Assembly (NCBI RefSeq): GCF_900110815.1
Contig: NZ_FOIT01000003.1
Span: 24,250 to 88,249, forward strand
DNA: 64,000 bases
Direction: 5' to 3'
Source of the DNA: Aliicoccus persicus
GTDB lineage: Bacteria > Bacillota > Bacilli > Staphylococcales > Salinicoccaceae
Shown: one piece after another, positions 33,844 to 42,902 of the stretch
Layout of the letters: every line of letters starts with the position of its first letter
How positions within the stretch are numbered: position 1 is the first letter of the stretch
Position numbers and translations under genes: made by a program
Notes under the pieces: model-generated
The model's database searches: none
Seen by the model: the letters and a program-made list of their open reading frames with translations, nothing else
What the model was told of the DNA's origin: nothing

Positions 33844-34269
33844 ATGTTTAAGAAAAGAAATTTAGCACTTCTACTAGGGTCTGTGCTGTTGCTTGCAGCA
33901 TGTAACGGTGATGAAGAAACAGAAGAAAGCGATGAACACCAAGGCCATGATCAAGATCATGATTCATCTGAAGTTGCGATGTTAGAAGTAGAGATCGATA
34001 TGCCTGATACAGCAACTGCGGGCGAGAGTATCGAAATCGGCGCACATGTGACATACGATGGTGAAGATGAAACTGAAGCGGATCAAGTAGAGTTTGAAAT
34101 TAAATTAGACGATGAATCTCTCGATTCAATTGTGGCCGAACATACAGAAGACGGAAATTACGTTATTGAATACACATTTGAAGATACGGGTGAGTATGAG
34201 GTCATTGCACATACAGATGCACATTCATTACACACAATGCCGAATCAAACAATCACTGTAGAAGATTAA
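33844..34269 (+). CDS. YtkA/FixH-like lipoprotein, His-rich
   Basis: 141 aa. Lipobox LLAAC at Cys20; mature N-terminus is acidic and His-rich (EHQGHDQDHD), suggesting metal binding, then an Ig-like beta domain of the YtkA/FixH type (about residues 48-138: MPDTATAGESIEIGAHV, then a final HTDAHSLHTMP). Such domains occur in proteins tied to copper handling and cytochrome oxidase assembly, so a copper-related surface role is plausible but unproven. ATG 33844 follows AGGAGAG and gives a proper signal peptide; the in-frame ATG at 33823 adds an acidic leader. Confidence 0.75.
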   Translation: MFKKRNLALLLGSVLLLAACNGDEETEESDEHQGHDQDHDSSEVAMLEVEIDMPDTATAGESIEIGAHVTYDGEDETEADQVEFEIKLDDESLDSIVAEHTEDGNYVIEYTFEDTGEYEVIAHTDAHSLHTMPNQTITVED

Positions 34270-34327
34270 TTGATTAGATTGTGCTTAAATTTGTTATAAT
34301 TGTTTGAAATAGCAATGGAGGGATAAT

Positions 34328-34939
34328 ATGGCAGAAGGTCAGCGTGTCTATATTATATGTAATCCAAACACAGATATCGGAAAAAGTGTTGCATATACTT
34401 TGTTAGATGAGAATTATCAAATCATACTGGCTGGACCAGATTATTCAGCACTTAAGGCGTTGCAGAAACAGCTGGATCAAGATGGGTTTAATCATGTTTC
34501 TGTCGCACTGTTAGAACCAAGTAAAGAAATAGATTGGAAAAATCTTATTGAAATACTTGAGCGATTGGATAATCAACTGGCAGGTATTATCCATGTACAT
34601 GAGAATGAATCAACTGATCCTGAATTATTTGAAATGGATTATGAAATGTTTTCTGCTAAGATGGATGCACATCTCTGGGGCACATATGTCGGTGCAAAAC
34701 ATATCGTGCCGTTGCTACACACAGAGAGCTCTGGTTCACTCTTACATCTTGTGGAAACAATGAAAGAAGACGATTTTTCAATGTACAATGCGATGATTAA
34801 ACGTGCACTTGATGCAATGTTATCGATGATGGCGAAAGAGTTAAAAGAATCCAATTTAAATATCAAATATATAGAAGTAGATGATGCTTCATTAAAAGAG
34901 GTACTACTTCTTAACCTTGATAATACTGCAAATGAGTAA
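34328..34939 (+). CDS. Degenerate SDR-like Rossmann protein
   Basis: 203 aa with the fold pattern of short-chain dehydrogenases: first beta-alpha-beta at VYIICNPNTDIGKSVAYTL, a central region with NQLAGIIHVHEN, and helix MYNAMIKRALDAMLSMMAKEL. However, the TGxxxGIG nucleotide loop has become CNPNTDIG and the catalytic YxxxK is replaced by Y-x4-K, so oxidoreductase activity is doubtful. It may be a regulatory or structural relic. AGGGA precedes ATG. Confidence 0.65.
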   Translation: MAEGQRVYIICNPNTDIGKSVAYTLLDENYQIILAGPDYSALKALQKQLDQDGFNHVSVALLEPSKEIDWKNLIEILERLDNQLAGIIHVHENESTDPELFEMDYEMFSAKMDAHLWGTYVGAKHIVPLLHTESSGSLLHLVETMKEDDFSMYNAMIKRALDAMLSMMAKELKESNLNIKYIEVDDASLKEVLLLNLDNTANE

Positions 34940-34944
34940 TTGAG

Positions 34945-34983
34945 AAAGTGAATGGTTCTCGCAATATAGACCATTCACTTTTT
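34945..34983 (+). terminator. Rho-independent terminator
   Basis: AAAGTGAATGG pairs with CCATTCACTTT around a 15-nt loop, followed by T. Confidence 0.85.
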
Positions 34984-35092
34984 ATGTTTAATTTGTGTCT
35001 GAAGTTCATCCTTTAAAAGGAAAAGCGTATTCTAATTGTAAAATATCTTGACTACATAATTATGATATACTAAGATTAAAATCGTAATTGAT

Positions 35093-35125
35093 ATTGAGAA
35101 TCGTTCTCAATTAGAATGATTCTAA
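35093..35125. promoter_or_regulatory. Tandem Fur boxes before the iron transporter
   Basis: ATTGAGAATCGTTCTCAAT (35093-35111) and TTAGAATGATTCTAA (35111-35125) are adjacent inverted repeats close to the 7-1-7 Fur box TGATAATNATTATCA. They end 40 bp before the first permease gene, consistent with iron repression. Confidence 0.75.
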
Positions 35126-35165
35126 ATAAGATTATACACTTGGTGTTGTTAGGTAGGTTATTTGA

Positions 35166-36134
35166 ATGGTAAAGCATTTGTTTCGTCTTGATGTACTGTT
35201 TGTTTTGCTGATTGTTTTATCGATTGCATCGATGTTTGTTGGTGTATCGGCAATTAGTATCACAGATATATTCTCACTGAGTGAGTACCAACAAAATATT
35301 CTGTTCTCCAGTCGATTTCCACGAACAATGGCAATCATCATTGCTGGTGCAGCGCTTGCTGTCTGTGGTTTAGTGATGCAGCAGTTGACGCGAAATAAGT
35401 TTGTTTCACCAACGACTGCAGGTACGACAGAGTGGGCGCAGCTCGGTATACTGCTCGGAATGATTTTCTTCCCTGCAATATCGATCTTTGGTCGACTAGG
35501 ATTTGCAACTGTTCTTGCTGTACTGGGTACGTTACTTTTCATGAGAATTATCACAAGCATAAAGTTTAAAGACGTAATATTTGTACCATTAATCGGTCTA
35601 ATGCTCGGTAGCGTGGTCGCGAGTGTGACGACATTCATAGCGATTCGTGAAAATGCATTACAAGCAATATCCGGATGGATGCACGGTAACTTTGCCATGA
35701 TGACGACAGGACGATATGAAATCATGTATATAACAATACCGATGTTCATCATCGTCATGTTATTTGCCAGTCGTTTTACAGTTGCTGGGATGGGTGAGGA
35801 TTTTTCTAAAAACCTAGGTCTTAACTACAAATTTGTTTTAAACACCGGTCTGTTCTTAACTGCAGCATTAACCGCTGTTATTGTAGTTTCAGTTGGATTA
35901 CTTCCGTTTTTAGGTTTGATTGTCCCAAATATCGTCTCGATATTTAGAGGAGATCATCTTAAAAACACAATTCTCATAACAGCTTTAGTCGGTGCAATCT
36001 TTGTAATGATATGTGATATTATTGGGCGAATTATTATATATCCTTATGAGGTTTCAGTTGGACTGGTTATTGCAACGGTTGGTAGCGGAATTTTCCTAAT
36101 CTTAATATTCAAGAGGGCTAAACATGACAGATAA
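35166..36134 (+). CDS. sstA: Iron-siderophore ABC permease (SstA-like)
   Basis: 322-aa FecCD-family permease with about nine to ten membrane helices. Typical motifs: SRFPRTMAIIIAGAALAVCGLVMQ near residue 50, and GFLPFLGLIVPNIV-like VGLLPFLGLIVPNIV near 242, which contacts the ATPase. In Staphylococcus the sst operon takes up catechol-type iron chelates and sits, as here, between nrdF and murB. The 3' end overlaps the next permease by 11 nt. Substrate is inferred from homology. Confidence 0.85.
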   Translation: MVKHLFRLDVLFVLLIVLSIASMFVGVSAISITDIFSLSEYQQNILFSSRFPRTMAIIIAGAALAVCGLVMQQLTRNKFVSPTTAGTTEWAQLGILLGMIFFPAISIFGRLGFATVLAVLGTLLFMRIITSIKFKDVIFVPLIGLMLGSVVASVTTFIAIRENALQAISGWMHGNFAMMTTGRYEIMYITIPMFIIVMLFASRFTVAGMGEDFSKNLGLNYKFVLNTGLFLTAALTAVIVVSVGLLPFLGLIVPNIVSIFRGDHLKNTILITALVGAIFVMICDIIGRIIIYPYEVSVGLVIATVGSGIFLILIFKRAKHDR

Positions 36135-37083
36135 GAGAAGAAATCGCCTACTCATAATCCTTACTGTTGCAGCCATAGGACTCATCGCATTTTACATGTT
36201 GTATCAATTAAATCCAGATATTCTATTCTATCAATTACCGTCTAGAACAAAGCGTGTTGTCGCAATTGTCATCGTTGCAGTAGCGATTGCAGTTTCAACA
36301 GTAATATTCCAGACTATTGTTAACAATCGTATATTAACGCCTTCAATCATGGGGCTTGACTCAGTATACATGTTTATACAAACGTCTATTATATTTTTTG
36401 CTGGCGCAACATCTACATTGCTTCTAGATAATCGTATCAATTACTTTGTCAGCGTAATACTACTTGTAATTTTTACAGTGCTCGTGTTTAAGTATCTATT
36501 TAAGTTTACTGGTAATAATGTTTTTCTATTATTACTCATCGGAATTATACTCGGTACATTTTTTGGAAATTTAGCATCCTTTATGCAATTGTTGATCGAT
36601 CCACAGGACTTTATGGTGTTACAAAGCCGAATGTTTGGTTCGTTTTCTTCAGTAAATGAACAATTGCTGTTATTCACTTCAATTATCATTATTATTCTTT
36701 TGATAATCGTATTTAAAGATTTCGGATCGCTAGATGTGTTAGCCTTAGGGAGAGAACATGCAGTCAACTTAGGTGTTAATTATGATCGCAAAGTGTCGCA
36801 ATTACTGATTATAATTGCTATCCTAGTATCTATATCAACAGCTTTAGTTGGTCCTATAATGTTCTTAGGGTTACTTGTTGTTAATATTGCACATGAGATA
36901 TTTGAAACATTTAGGCATAGATATATGATTATAGGAACGATGCTATTTAGTACTATTGCATTGTTACTTGGTCAGATGGTTGTGCAATTTGTATTCAATA
37001 ACAATATCGAGTTAAGCATAATAATTAACTTAGTCGGTGGACTGTACTTTATATACTTAGTTTTAAAAAGGAGTCAAAAATGA
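36124..37083 (+). CDS. sstB: Iron-siderophore ABC permease (SstB-like)
   Basis: 319-aa second FecCD permease, with about nine helices. Motifs: PSRTKRVVAIVIVAVAIAVS near residue 39 and GPIMFLGLLVVNIAHE near 246 (ATPase-coupling loop). Probably forms a heterodimer with SstA. Overlaps sstA at its start and the ATPase gene at its end by 4 nt, giving a compact operon under the Fur boxes. Confidence 0.85.
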   Translation: MTDKRRNRLLIILTVAAIGLIAFYMLYQLNPDILFYQLPSRTKRVVAIVIVAVAIAVSTVIFQTIVNNRILTPSIMGLDSVYMFIQTSIIFFAGATSTLLLDNRINYFVSVILLVIFTVLVFKYLFKFTGNNVFLLLLIGIILGTFFGNLASFMQLLIDPQDFMVLQSRMFGSFSSVNEQLLLFTSIIIIILLIIVFKDFGSLDVLALGREHAVNLGVNYDRKVSQLLIIIAILVSISTALVGPIMFLGLLVVNIAHEIFETFRHRYMIIGTMLFSTIALLLGQMVVQFVFNNNIELSIIINLVGGLYFIYLVLKRSQK

Positions 37084-37895
37084 TAAATGTAAAAGGGATC
37101 ACAAAATATTTCGGTAAGAAGCCTGTCGTAGACGATGTTTCAATTTCCATAGGTAAAGGGCGTATCACATCGATAATTGGGCCGAACGGTGCTGGGAAAT
37201 CAACAGTGTTGTCAATGGTAACAAGACTTCTTAGCAATGACTCTGGAGAAGTGCTTGTTGAGGGAGAGAATATTTTAACACAACCAAGTGATGCACTTGC
37301 GAAGAAAATTTCAATCCTGAAACAATCGAACCATTTACAATTAAAAATTACTGTTAGACAGCTGATTGCTTTCGGACGTTACCCATACTCAAAAGGACGG
37401 TTGACTGAAGAGGATGAGCGTGTGATCGACGAAACAATTCAATATATGGAACTCGAGGAATATGAACACAGTTACATAAATGAATTATCGGGTGGTCAGC
37501 GTCAACGTGCTTATATCGGTATGACAATCGCACAGGATACTGAATATATATTCTTAGATGAACCTTTAAACAATTTAGATATGAAACATTCAGTGCAAAT
37601 CATGCAAATTCTCAGAAGACTTGTCAGAGAACGAGATAAAACAATCATTATCGTCATACACGATATTAACTTCGCCTCATGTTACTCGGATGATATCGTT
37701 GCACTAAAACATGGTAAGGTAGCCATTAGTGGAACAAAAGATCAAGTCATCAAAAAAGAAGTCTTAGAAGAAATTTATGAAATGGACATGAATATCGAAG
37801 TGATTGGCGGACAACAGATCTGTGTCTACTTTGATGAGAAATGTACAACTGCGAATGAGCTGAGTGCACTGCAAAAGGTAAAAGTAGCTCAATAA
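37080..37895 (+). CDS. sstC: Iron-siderophore ABC ATPase (SstC-like)
   Basis: 271 aa. Walker A GPNGAGKST near residue 38, Q-loop near KQSNHLQ, signature LSGGQRQRAY, Walker B YIFLDEP and switch His in VIHDINFA. It drives the FecCD permeases. The Asp and Leu of the D-loop are present (LNNLD). Length normal for FepC-type ATPases. Confidence 0.9.
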   Translation: MINVKGITKYFGKKPVVDDVSISIGKGRITSIIGPNGAGKSTVLSMVTRLLSNDSGEVLVEGENILTQPSDALAKKISILKQSNHLQLKITVRQLIAFGRYPYSKGRLTEEDERVIDETIQYMELEEYEHSYINELSGGQRQRAYIGMTIAQDTEYIFLDEPLNNLDMKHSVQIMQILRRLVRERDKTIIIVIHDINFASCYSDDIVALKHGKVAISGTKDQVIKKEVLEEIYEMDMNIEVIGGQQICVYFDEKCTTANELSALQKVKVAQ

Positions 37896-37927
37896 ATATA
37901 TATTCAAAAGGAAGAAGTGCATATTAA

Positions 37928-38956
37928 ATGAAAACTCTATATAAATCTTTAGGAATTACTTTAGCTTCAGTCGTTGCAGTTTCTGTTTTCGCAAGTAATG
38001 ATGAAGTCGTTTTAGCACAAGATGAAGAAACTGTAACAATTGAAAATAACTTTACGATCAGTCCACCAAGAGGTACAGAAGGTGATTCAGAAGAGCACAA
38101 CGAAACAGTAGAAATTGCTAAAAATCCTGAGAATGTTGTAATTTTCGACTTAGGTCTAGCGACAACATTTGTTGAATTAAGGATTGAAGATGCAATCGCT
38201 GGTTTACCTAAAGGTGAGAACAATGCAAGTTTATCTGAAGACTTAGCAGTGTTTGAAGATGAACAATTTGAAAATTTAGGTGGATTATTCGAACCAAACT
38301 ACGAATTGATTGCACAGATCCAACCGGAGTTAATCTTGTTAAGTGGACGTCAGTCATCAACGGATATCATTGCAGAACTTGAAGCTGCGGCACCAAATGC
38401 AGAAATCGTTAATATCGCAGCAAATAACGTAAACTACATTGAAGATATTAAAGCTTCAACATTAATTCTTGGTGAATTATTTGAAGTTGAAGAAGAAGCA
38501 GAAACGTTAGTTGAAGAACTAGACACAAGAATCGAAATATTAAATGAAATGATTGATGCTGGAGACAATTCAATGCTATTCATCCAAACAAATGGTGGAG
38601 ATCTAGCATTCCACGGTGTTGGTGGACGTTACGGATTCCTATTTGAAGAGTTAAACTTTGAAATTGCAGGGGAACTCACAGACACTGAGACAGAAAACCA
38701 TGGTAACCAAGTGTCATTTGAATTTATTGCAGAATCAAACCCAGAATTAATCTTCGTCATGGACCGTGGTGCAGCAACATCTACAGGTGAAGCAACGAAC
38801 ATTGATGTTCTAGTGAACGATGTGACGAGTAGTGTCGCAGCCGTTCAAAACGAAAACATCTACGAACTATCACCAGTACCTTGGTACTTAAATGCAGGTG
38901 GATATGGTACTTTAATGACTCAGTTAGACGAGATTGAAGCAGCTGTAGCAGAATAA
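37928..38956 (+). CDS. sstD: Iron-siderophore binding protein (SstD-like), no lipobox
   Basis: 342-aa class III binding protein. The start of the mature domain, TVTIENNF and then AKNPENVVIFDLG, resembles Staphylococcus SstD, as does HGNQVSFEFI and VMDRG near the end. S. aureus SstD is a lipoprotein, but here no cysteine is present near the signal peptide, which ends VVLA-QDEE, so ordinary signal peptidase I cleavage is predicted. How it is held at the surface is unknown. It ends the operon and a terminator follows. Confidence 0.88.
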   Translation: MKTLYKSLGITLASVVAVSVFASNDEVVLAQDEETVTIENNFTISPPRGTEGDSEEHNETVEIAKNPENVVIFDLGLATTFVELRIEDAIAGLPKGENNASLSEDLAVFEDEQFENLGGLFEPNYELIAQIQPELILLSGRQSSTDIIAELEAAAPNAEIVNIAANNVNYIEDIKASTLILGELFEVEEEAETLVEELDTRIEILNEMIDAGDNSMLFIQTNGGDLAFHGVGGRYGFLFEELNFEIAGELTDTETENHGNQVSFEFIAESNPELIFVMDRGAATSTGEATNIDVLVNDVTSSVAAVQNENIYELSPVPWYLNAGGYGTLMTQLDEIEAAVAE

Positions 38957-38968
38957 TATAAATAACAT

Positions 38969-38996
38969 ACGCACATTAGTCGTGCGTCTTTTTTTA
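38969..38996 (+). terminator. Rho-independent terminator
   Basis: ACGCAC, 7-nt loop, GTGCGT followed by a T-run. Confidence 0.8.
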
Positions 38997-39004
38997 TGCA
39001 CAAA

Positions 39005-39034
39005 ATAGGATCAGACGGGTTATTCTGATCCTAT
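39005..39034 (-). terminator. Terminator of murB
   Basis: ATAGGATCAGA and TCTGATCCTAT form an 11-bp perfect stem with an 8-nt loop; on the minus strand a short T-rich stretch follows. Confidence 0.75.
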
Positions 39035-39046
39035 AGAAAGAATATA

Positions 39047-39964
39047 TTATAATTTTTCTCCAATTATTCTTACTTCTCGATTTAACTCAACGCCGAATTG
39101 CTGTGCAACTTCCTCTTGGACATACTTGATCAAATCTTCGTAATCACTCGCTGTCCCACCATCAACATTCACCATGAATCCAGCATGTTTCTTAGAAACT
39201 TCTACGCCACCAATACGATAGCCCTGTAGTCCTGCATCTTGGATTAATTTCCCGGCAAAATTCCCAGGTGGTCTTTGAAAAACACTGCCACAAGAAGGAT
39301 ATTCCAACGGTTGCTTTGATTCACGTTTCTCAGTTAAATCATCCATTATTGCTTTAATTTCTTGCTTGTCTCCGTATTCAAGTTGGAATGTTGCTTCCAT
39401 TATGATTGAATCATTTCTTTGAAATATAGATGTACGGTAGTCAAGTTCTAATTCATCACGATTGAGCGTAAGGATATTGCCATCTTGATCAATCGCTTTG
39501 ACCTCTTTAATACAATCTTTCACTTCACCGATGTAAGCACCAGCATTCATGTATATTGCGCCACCAACAGAACCTGGAATCCCACATGCAAATTCGAGTC
39601 CTCTGAGTTCATTTTCGAGCGCATCACGACTCGCTTGAATAATTGGGTAACCGCTCCCGACGACGAGCTCTTTATCGTTTACGTGACAGTAGCGAATGTC
39701 TAATAGATTAAATACAACGCCACGAATGCCGCCATCGCGAATAATGACATTCGAGCCATTGCCTAAAAAGGTGACTGGCACGTTATTCTCTTTACAGTAT
39801 TTAATTGCTTCAGCTGTATCTTCTAGTGTTTTTACAGTAAGATAAACATCTGCGTTTCCGCCTGTTTTAGTATATGTGTAATGTTTTAAAGGCTCATTTA
39901 TTTTTATGTTTGAATGTGTTAATCGATCAGCTAAATCAGCTGCAATTTTTTGTGTATCCATCAT
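39047..39964 (-). CDS. murB: UDP-N-acetylenolpyruvoylglucosamine reductase MurB
   Basis: 305-aa type II MurB. Flavin site: [28 protein letters not shown] and [22 protein letters not shown]. Catalytic Ser lies in [11 protein letters not shown] and Glu in the C-terminal motif [11 protein letters not shown]. Makes UDP-MurNAc for peptidoglycan. GGAGG lies 9 nt before ATG 39964; ATG 39961 is also possible. Confidence 0.96.
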   Translation of the reverse strand: MMDTQKIAADLADRLTHSNIKINEPLKHYTYTKTGGNADVYLTVKTLEDTAEAIKYCKENNVPVTFLGNGSNVIIRDGGIRGVVFNLLDIRYCHVNDKELVVGSGYPIIQASRDALENELRGLEFACGIPGSVGGAIYMNAGAYIGEVKDCIKEVKAIDQDGNILTLNRDELELDYRTSIFQRNDSIIMEATFQLEYGDKQEIKAIMDDLTEKRESKQPLEYPSCGSVFQRPPGNFAGKLIQDAGLQGYRIGGVEVSKKHAGFMVNVDGGTASDYEDLIKYVQEEVAQQFGVELNREVRIIGEKL

Positions 39965-40088
39965 TAGGTTAAACCTCCGAATGATAAAATAATAGCTATA
40001 ATATCATTGAATTGTTAATATGAACATACTTTCGGAAATATGTTGTGCTATATTCTATTATATAATAGTTTTCTAGGAATGTGATGAA

Positions 40089-40970
40089 ATGAAAAGAATA
40101 ATGTTATTAAACATTTTATTATTGTTATTAACGGCATGTTCAAATTCGCTTGGTGAAGCGCTTGAAGATTATCAACGAGACATGTCGGAAATAGCGACTA
40201 AGAATGATCAACTCAATACATTGCTTGAATCATTTGATTATTCATTGTTAAATGGCAGCAGCATTAACGGTGATAGTGCTTCTCTCAGAAATTCTCTCAG
40301 GGAGATGAGCACGGTGATTGAGGATGAAATCGTACCACTTGTAGATGAAATTGAGCAAGAGCTTGAGACAATCGAAATTACAAATGATGAAATTGATTCG
40401 ATTCATACAACATTTTTAGAGAGCTTTGCTGTTAAGCAAGACTTCATAAATGATATAGAGCGTTATATCGAACTGTACTATCAAACGCTTACTAAAAGTG
40501 AAGAACTGGTTCGACTCAGCCAGATGTTCATAGAGAACCAAGAGATTCGGAACGAGTATATTGCTAGTGCTGAGACTGAGGAAGAAGAGGAAGAAGTCAA
40601 TCGTATAATTGATCAAATAAACGAGAACAGCAGTGAGCTAGAAAATAGTGCAAAGGAATTACAAGAAACAACAGAATCAGAAGATAAACAAAATTATATT
40701 GATGAATCTTTGACACCAATTATAGAAGAACACATTAGAAAATTAAATGAGATGAACTTGGATACCGACATTGCAATTCGAGTGAGAAGTATTACACTTG
40801 AGATGTACTATGGATATGAAAGATATTACACAGAGAGACGAGATACGCTCTTCTATAACGAAGAATTAGAGCGACTACAAATCGATACGATATTACAACA
40901 AATCAATGTGTATGAACAGCTAGAAAGTACGTACATAGAGTCGCTGGAAGAGCTAATTAATGAAAGTTAA
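40089..40970 (+). CDS. EMYY motif lipoprotein
   Basis: 293 aa. Lipobox LLTAC at Cys17, then an all-helical, Glu/Asn-rich mature protein. The motif LEMYYGYERYY near residue 237 is the EMYY signature of a staphylococcal lipoprotein family that occupies this place next to murB. Function is unknown. An acidic run (EEEEEEV near 160) marks a loop. Confidence 0.85.
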   Translation: MKRIMLLNILLLLLTACSNSLGEALEDYQRDMSEIATKNDQLNTLLESFDYSLLNGSSINGDSASLRNSLREMSTVIEDEIVPLVDEIEQELETIEITNDEIDSIHTTFLESFAVKQDFINDIERYIELYYQTLTKSEELVRLSQMFIENQEIRNEYIASAETEEEEEEVNRIIDQINENSSELENSAKELQETTESEDKQNYIDESLTPIIEEHIRKLNEMNLDTDIAIRVRSITLEMYYGYERYYTERRDTLFYNEELERLQIDTILQQINVYEQLESTYIESLEELINES

Positions 40971-40997
40971 AAGAGTTGGCAAATTGCCAACTCTTTT
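40969..40997. terminator. Bidirectional terminator overlapping stop codon
   Basis: AAAAGAGTTGGCAA and TTGCCAACTCTTTT form a near-perfect palindrome; the left arm begins within the TAA of the EMYY gene. Serves both converging genes. Confidence 0.9.
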
Positions 40998-41021
40998 AAT
41001 TTAAAATCATTTATATTATTT

Positions 41022-41270
41022 TTACTTGTCGTTAGAATTTGATTCCTTTTTGACAGCATTGTTCAGTGGATGCGTTGGGTCATTCTGAGCTTTAGAAATG
41101 ACCACATTTCTAAAAATTAAAAACCCAGCCCACATTGTAAATACTGCGATGAGTAGCCAAGAAATGAGTGGCTGTTCTTCAAAATTAATCAAGAATAAAA
41201 TCGACACGATTAATAATGATGCGTTCAAAGTATCTAATATTGTCCAGCGTTTTAGTGTTGGTTGTTTCAT
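41022..41270 (-). CDS. Small two-helix membrane protein
   Basis: 82 aa with two membrane helices (about 11-27 and 35-51) and a polar C-terminal tail. No function known; related small proteins occur at this spot in staphylococci as far as context suggests. ATG 41270 is chosen because GGAGGACGA lies 4-10 nt upstream; an earlier ATG at 41321 would add a poorly coding leader. Confidence 0.65.
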   Translation of the reverse strand: MKQPTLKRWTILDTLNASLLIVSILFLINFEEQPLISWLLIAVFTMWAGFLIFRNVVISKAQNDPTHPLNNAVKKESNSNDK

Positions 41271-41380
41271 TCGTTCGTCCTCCAATCTCCACGTGTGTAT
41301 TATATCATAAAAGCAATGCATTATTGCTTAATTTGACAAAGAATGATAAGTTATTATCAGTCTAGTTAGAGGTGACATTT

Positions 41381-41701
41381 ATGTTAAGAAAAATTACTAC
41401 AATCGATGCATTCGATCAGTTGTTAGAAAGTAAAGAAGTTTTTTATTTTTTGAAACACAGTAACAGTTGCCCAGTTTCTCAGGCTGCTTATGAGACTTTT
41501 GAAAAGTTTCATTATGAATGCGATATGGATGGATATTATTTAATTGTCCAAGATCATGCTGAGTTATCAAAACATATCGAAGAAAAATATGGCATAAAGC
41601 ATGAATCTCCACAGGCATTTTACTTTAAAAACAAAGCAGTAAAATGGAATGGCTCACATCAAGAAATTCAAATGAATACGTTATCAAATGCAGAAGATTA
41701 A
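41381..41701 (+). CDS. brxC: Monothiol bacilliredoxin BrxC (YtxJ family)
   Basis: 106 aa, thioredoxin-like. The active-site context KHSNSCPVSQAA has a single Cys at the C-x-x-S-like site, typical of YtxJ/BrxC, which removes bacillithiol from S-bacillithiolated proteins. ATG 41381 gives AGAGGTGA 6-7 nt upstream; GTG 41372 overlaps that site. Confidence 0.85.
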   Translation: MLRKITTIDAFDQLLESKEVFYFLKHSNSCPVSQAAYETFEKFHYECDMDGYYLIVQDHAELSKHIEEKYGIKHESPQAFYFKNKAVKWNGSHQEIQMNTLSNAED

Positions 41702-41735
41702 AAATCACATGCCACAATCGCATGTGATTTTTTTA
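41701..41735. terminator. Bidirectional terminator
   Basis: AAAAATCACATGC, 7-nt loop, GCATGTGATTTTT: 13-bp stem between convergent brxC and the GGDEF gene. Confidence 0.9.
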
Positions 41736-42782
41736 TAGGGGACTGAACATAATCTGGTTCTGTCCCTGCTTTTTTGCACGATGTAACATATCTCCCGCAT
41801 CTTTAAATAATGTTGTTTTATCGGTTTCTAAAGACTTGCTATGGTAGCCGATACCGATCGTAACTGTCAGTGAAATCTGTTCATCATCATCGATGTAAAA
41901 CAGATGGTTTTCAATATTCTTGCGTATGCCATCGGCAAGACGAACAGATTTATCGAAGCTGAGTTCAGGAATCAAAATTGTGAATTCCTCTCCACCATTA
42001 CGAAACAATAAAGAACCTTGAGGCGAAATATTTTTAAGTGCATCGACCATTTGACGAATAATCGCATCACCTGTGCGATAACCATAATTTTCATTGTATG
42101 TACTAAAGCCATCGATATCGATTAAATACATCGTCAAATGATTTTTGGATGCAATCCATTTTTCAACATCGCGATCGAGCGCTTTACTATTTCCAAGTTG
42201 TGTGAGTTGATCCGTATATTCATCTTGTTCATAACGTTTTATTAATTTGGCAATGAAGTTGATATCATTTAGAATAATCGTTGTTAAAAATGCGATGATG
42301 TGAGAAATTATGATTGCTATGAATACTGTTGACAATGAAATGACTTCAAAAGCAACATAAATACCGATAAAATAAATAAATATAAACAGCGAATGTGATA
42401 TCGTTGAATTTACAAATCGGCTAAAGTTTTGAAAATGATCAGCGAGTAGTGCAATCGCATACGCCACAATAAAAATTGCAATCATTTCCCAATAAAAAAT
42501 ACCTTCAATCCATTTCATCATGAATACACCAAGAAGTGTTAGTGAGAAAATGACAGGGTGTTTAAATATTGAGATTAATAATAGTGGTACGAAAAACATG
42601 GATATGCCAAAACCATTGACATCGATCATTATATAAGCGAGCACAAGCGCAAGTATCGCAAGCAATATCGCTTGTGTACGGTCGTGTTCGACGAAAGATT
42701 TATTGAATCGATATATCGCTCGATAGTAAAAGTAAATAATACTGATGACGAGCGTTAAATTGATAAGGACATCTAAAAACAT
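41733..42782 (-). CDS. gdpS: GGDEF domain membrane protein (GdpS-like)
   Basis: 349 aa. About six hydrophobic helices in residues 1-185 (5TM-LYT type), then a GGDEF domain with the active loop RNGGEEF near residue 262 and DQLTQLGNSKAL at its start. Staphylococci encode a single such protein, GdpS, next to tagO, as here. There is no RxxD inhibitory site before the loop that I can see. In S. epidermidis, GdpS is reported to act independently of c-di-GMP, so enzyme activity should not be assumed. Confidence 0.88.
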   Translation of the reverse strand: MFLDVLINLTLVISIIYFYYRAIYRFNKSFVEHDRTQAILLAILALVLAYIMIDVNGFGISMFFVPLLLISIFKHPVIFSLTLLGVFMMKWIEGIFYWEMIAIFIVAYAIALLADHFQNFSRFVNSTISHSLFIFIYFIGIYVAFEVISLSTVFIAIIISHIIAFLTTIILNDINFIAKLIKRYEQDEYTDQLTQLGNSKALDRDVEKWIASKNHLTMYLIDIDGFSTYNENYGYRTGDAIIRQMVDALKNISPQGSLLFRNGGEEFTILIPELSFDKSVRLADGIRKNIENHLFYIDDDEQISLTVTIGIGYHSKSLETDKTTLFKDAGDMLHRAKKQGQNQIMFSPL

Positions 42783-42902
42783 ATGCGGTCCTCCTTACGA
42801 GTAAATTCACCATATTAATTATACTGATAATTAATATAGGTTACAATGTTATAGAGTAGTGGTGGTTGTTTTAGTAAGTAGCTGACCAGTGAAGGTGAAT
42901 AT

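Noticed and set aside
35048-35071. Promoter TTGACT / TATACT before sstA
   Set aside because: The spacer is only 12 bp, too short for a SigA promoter; the real elements are probably within the Fur region.
35132-35758. 208-codon minus-strand frame opposite sstA
   Set aside because: It mirrors a membrane-protein gene, has no family match and no ribosome site; sstA is clearly the real gene.
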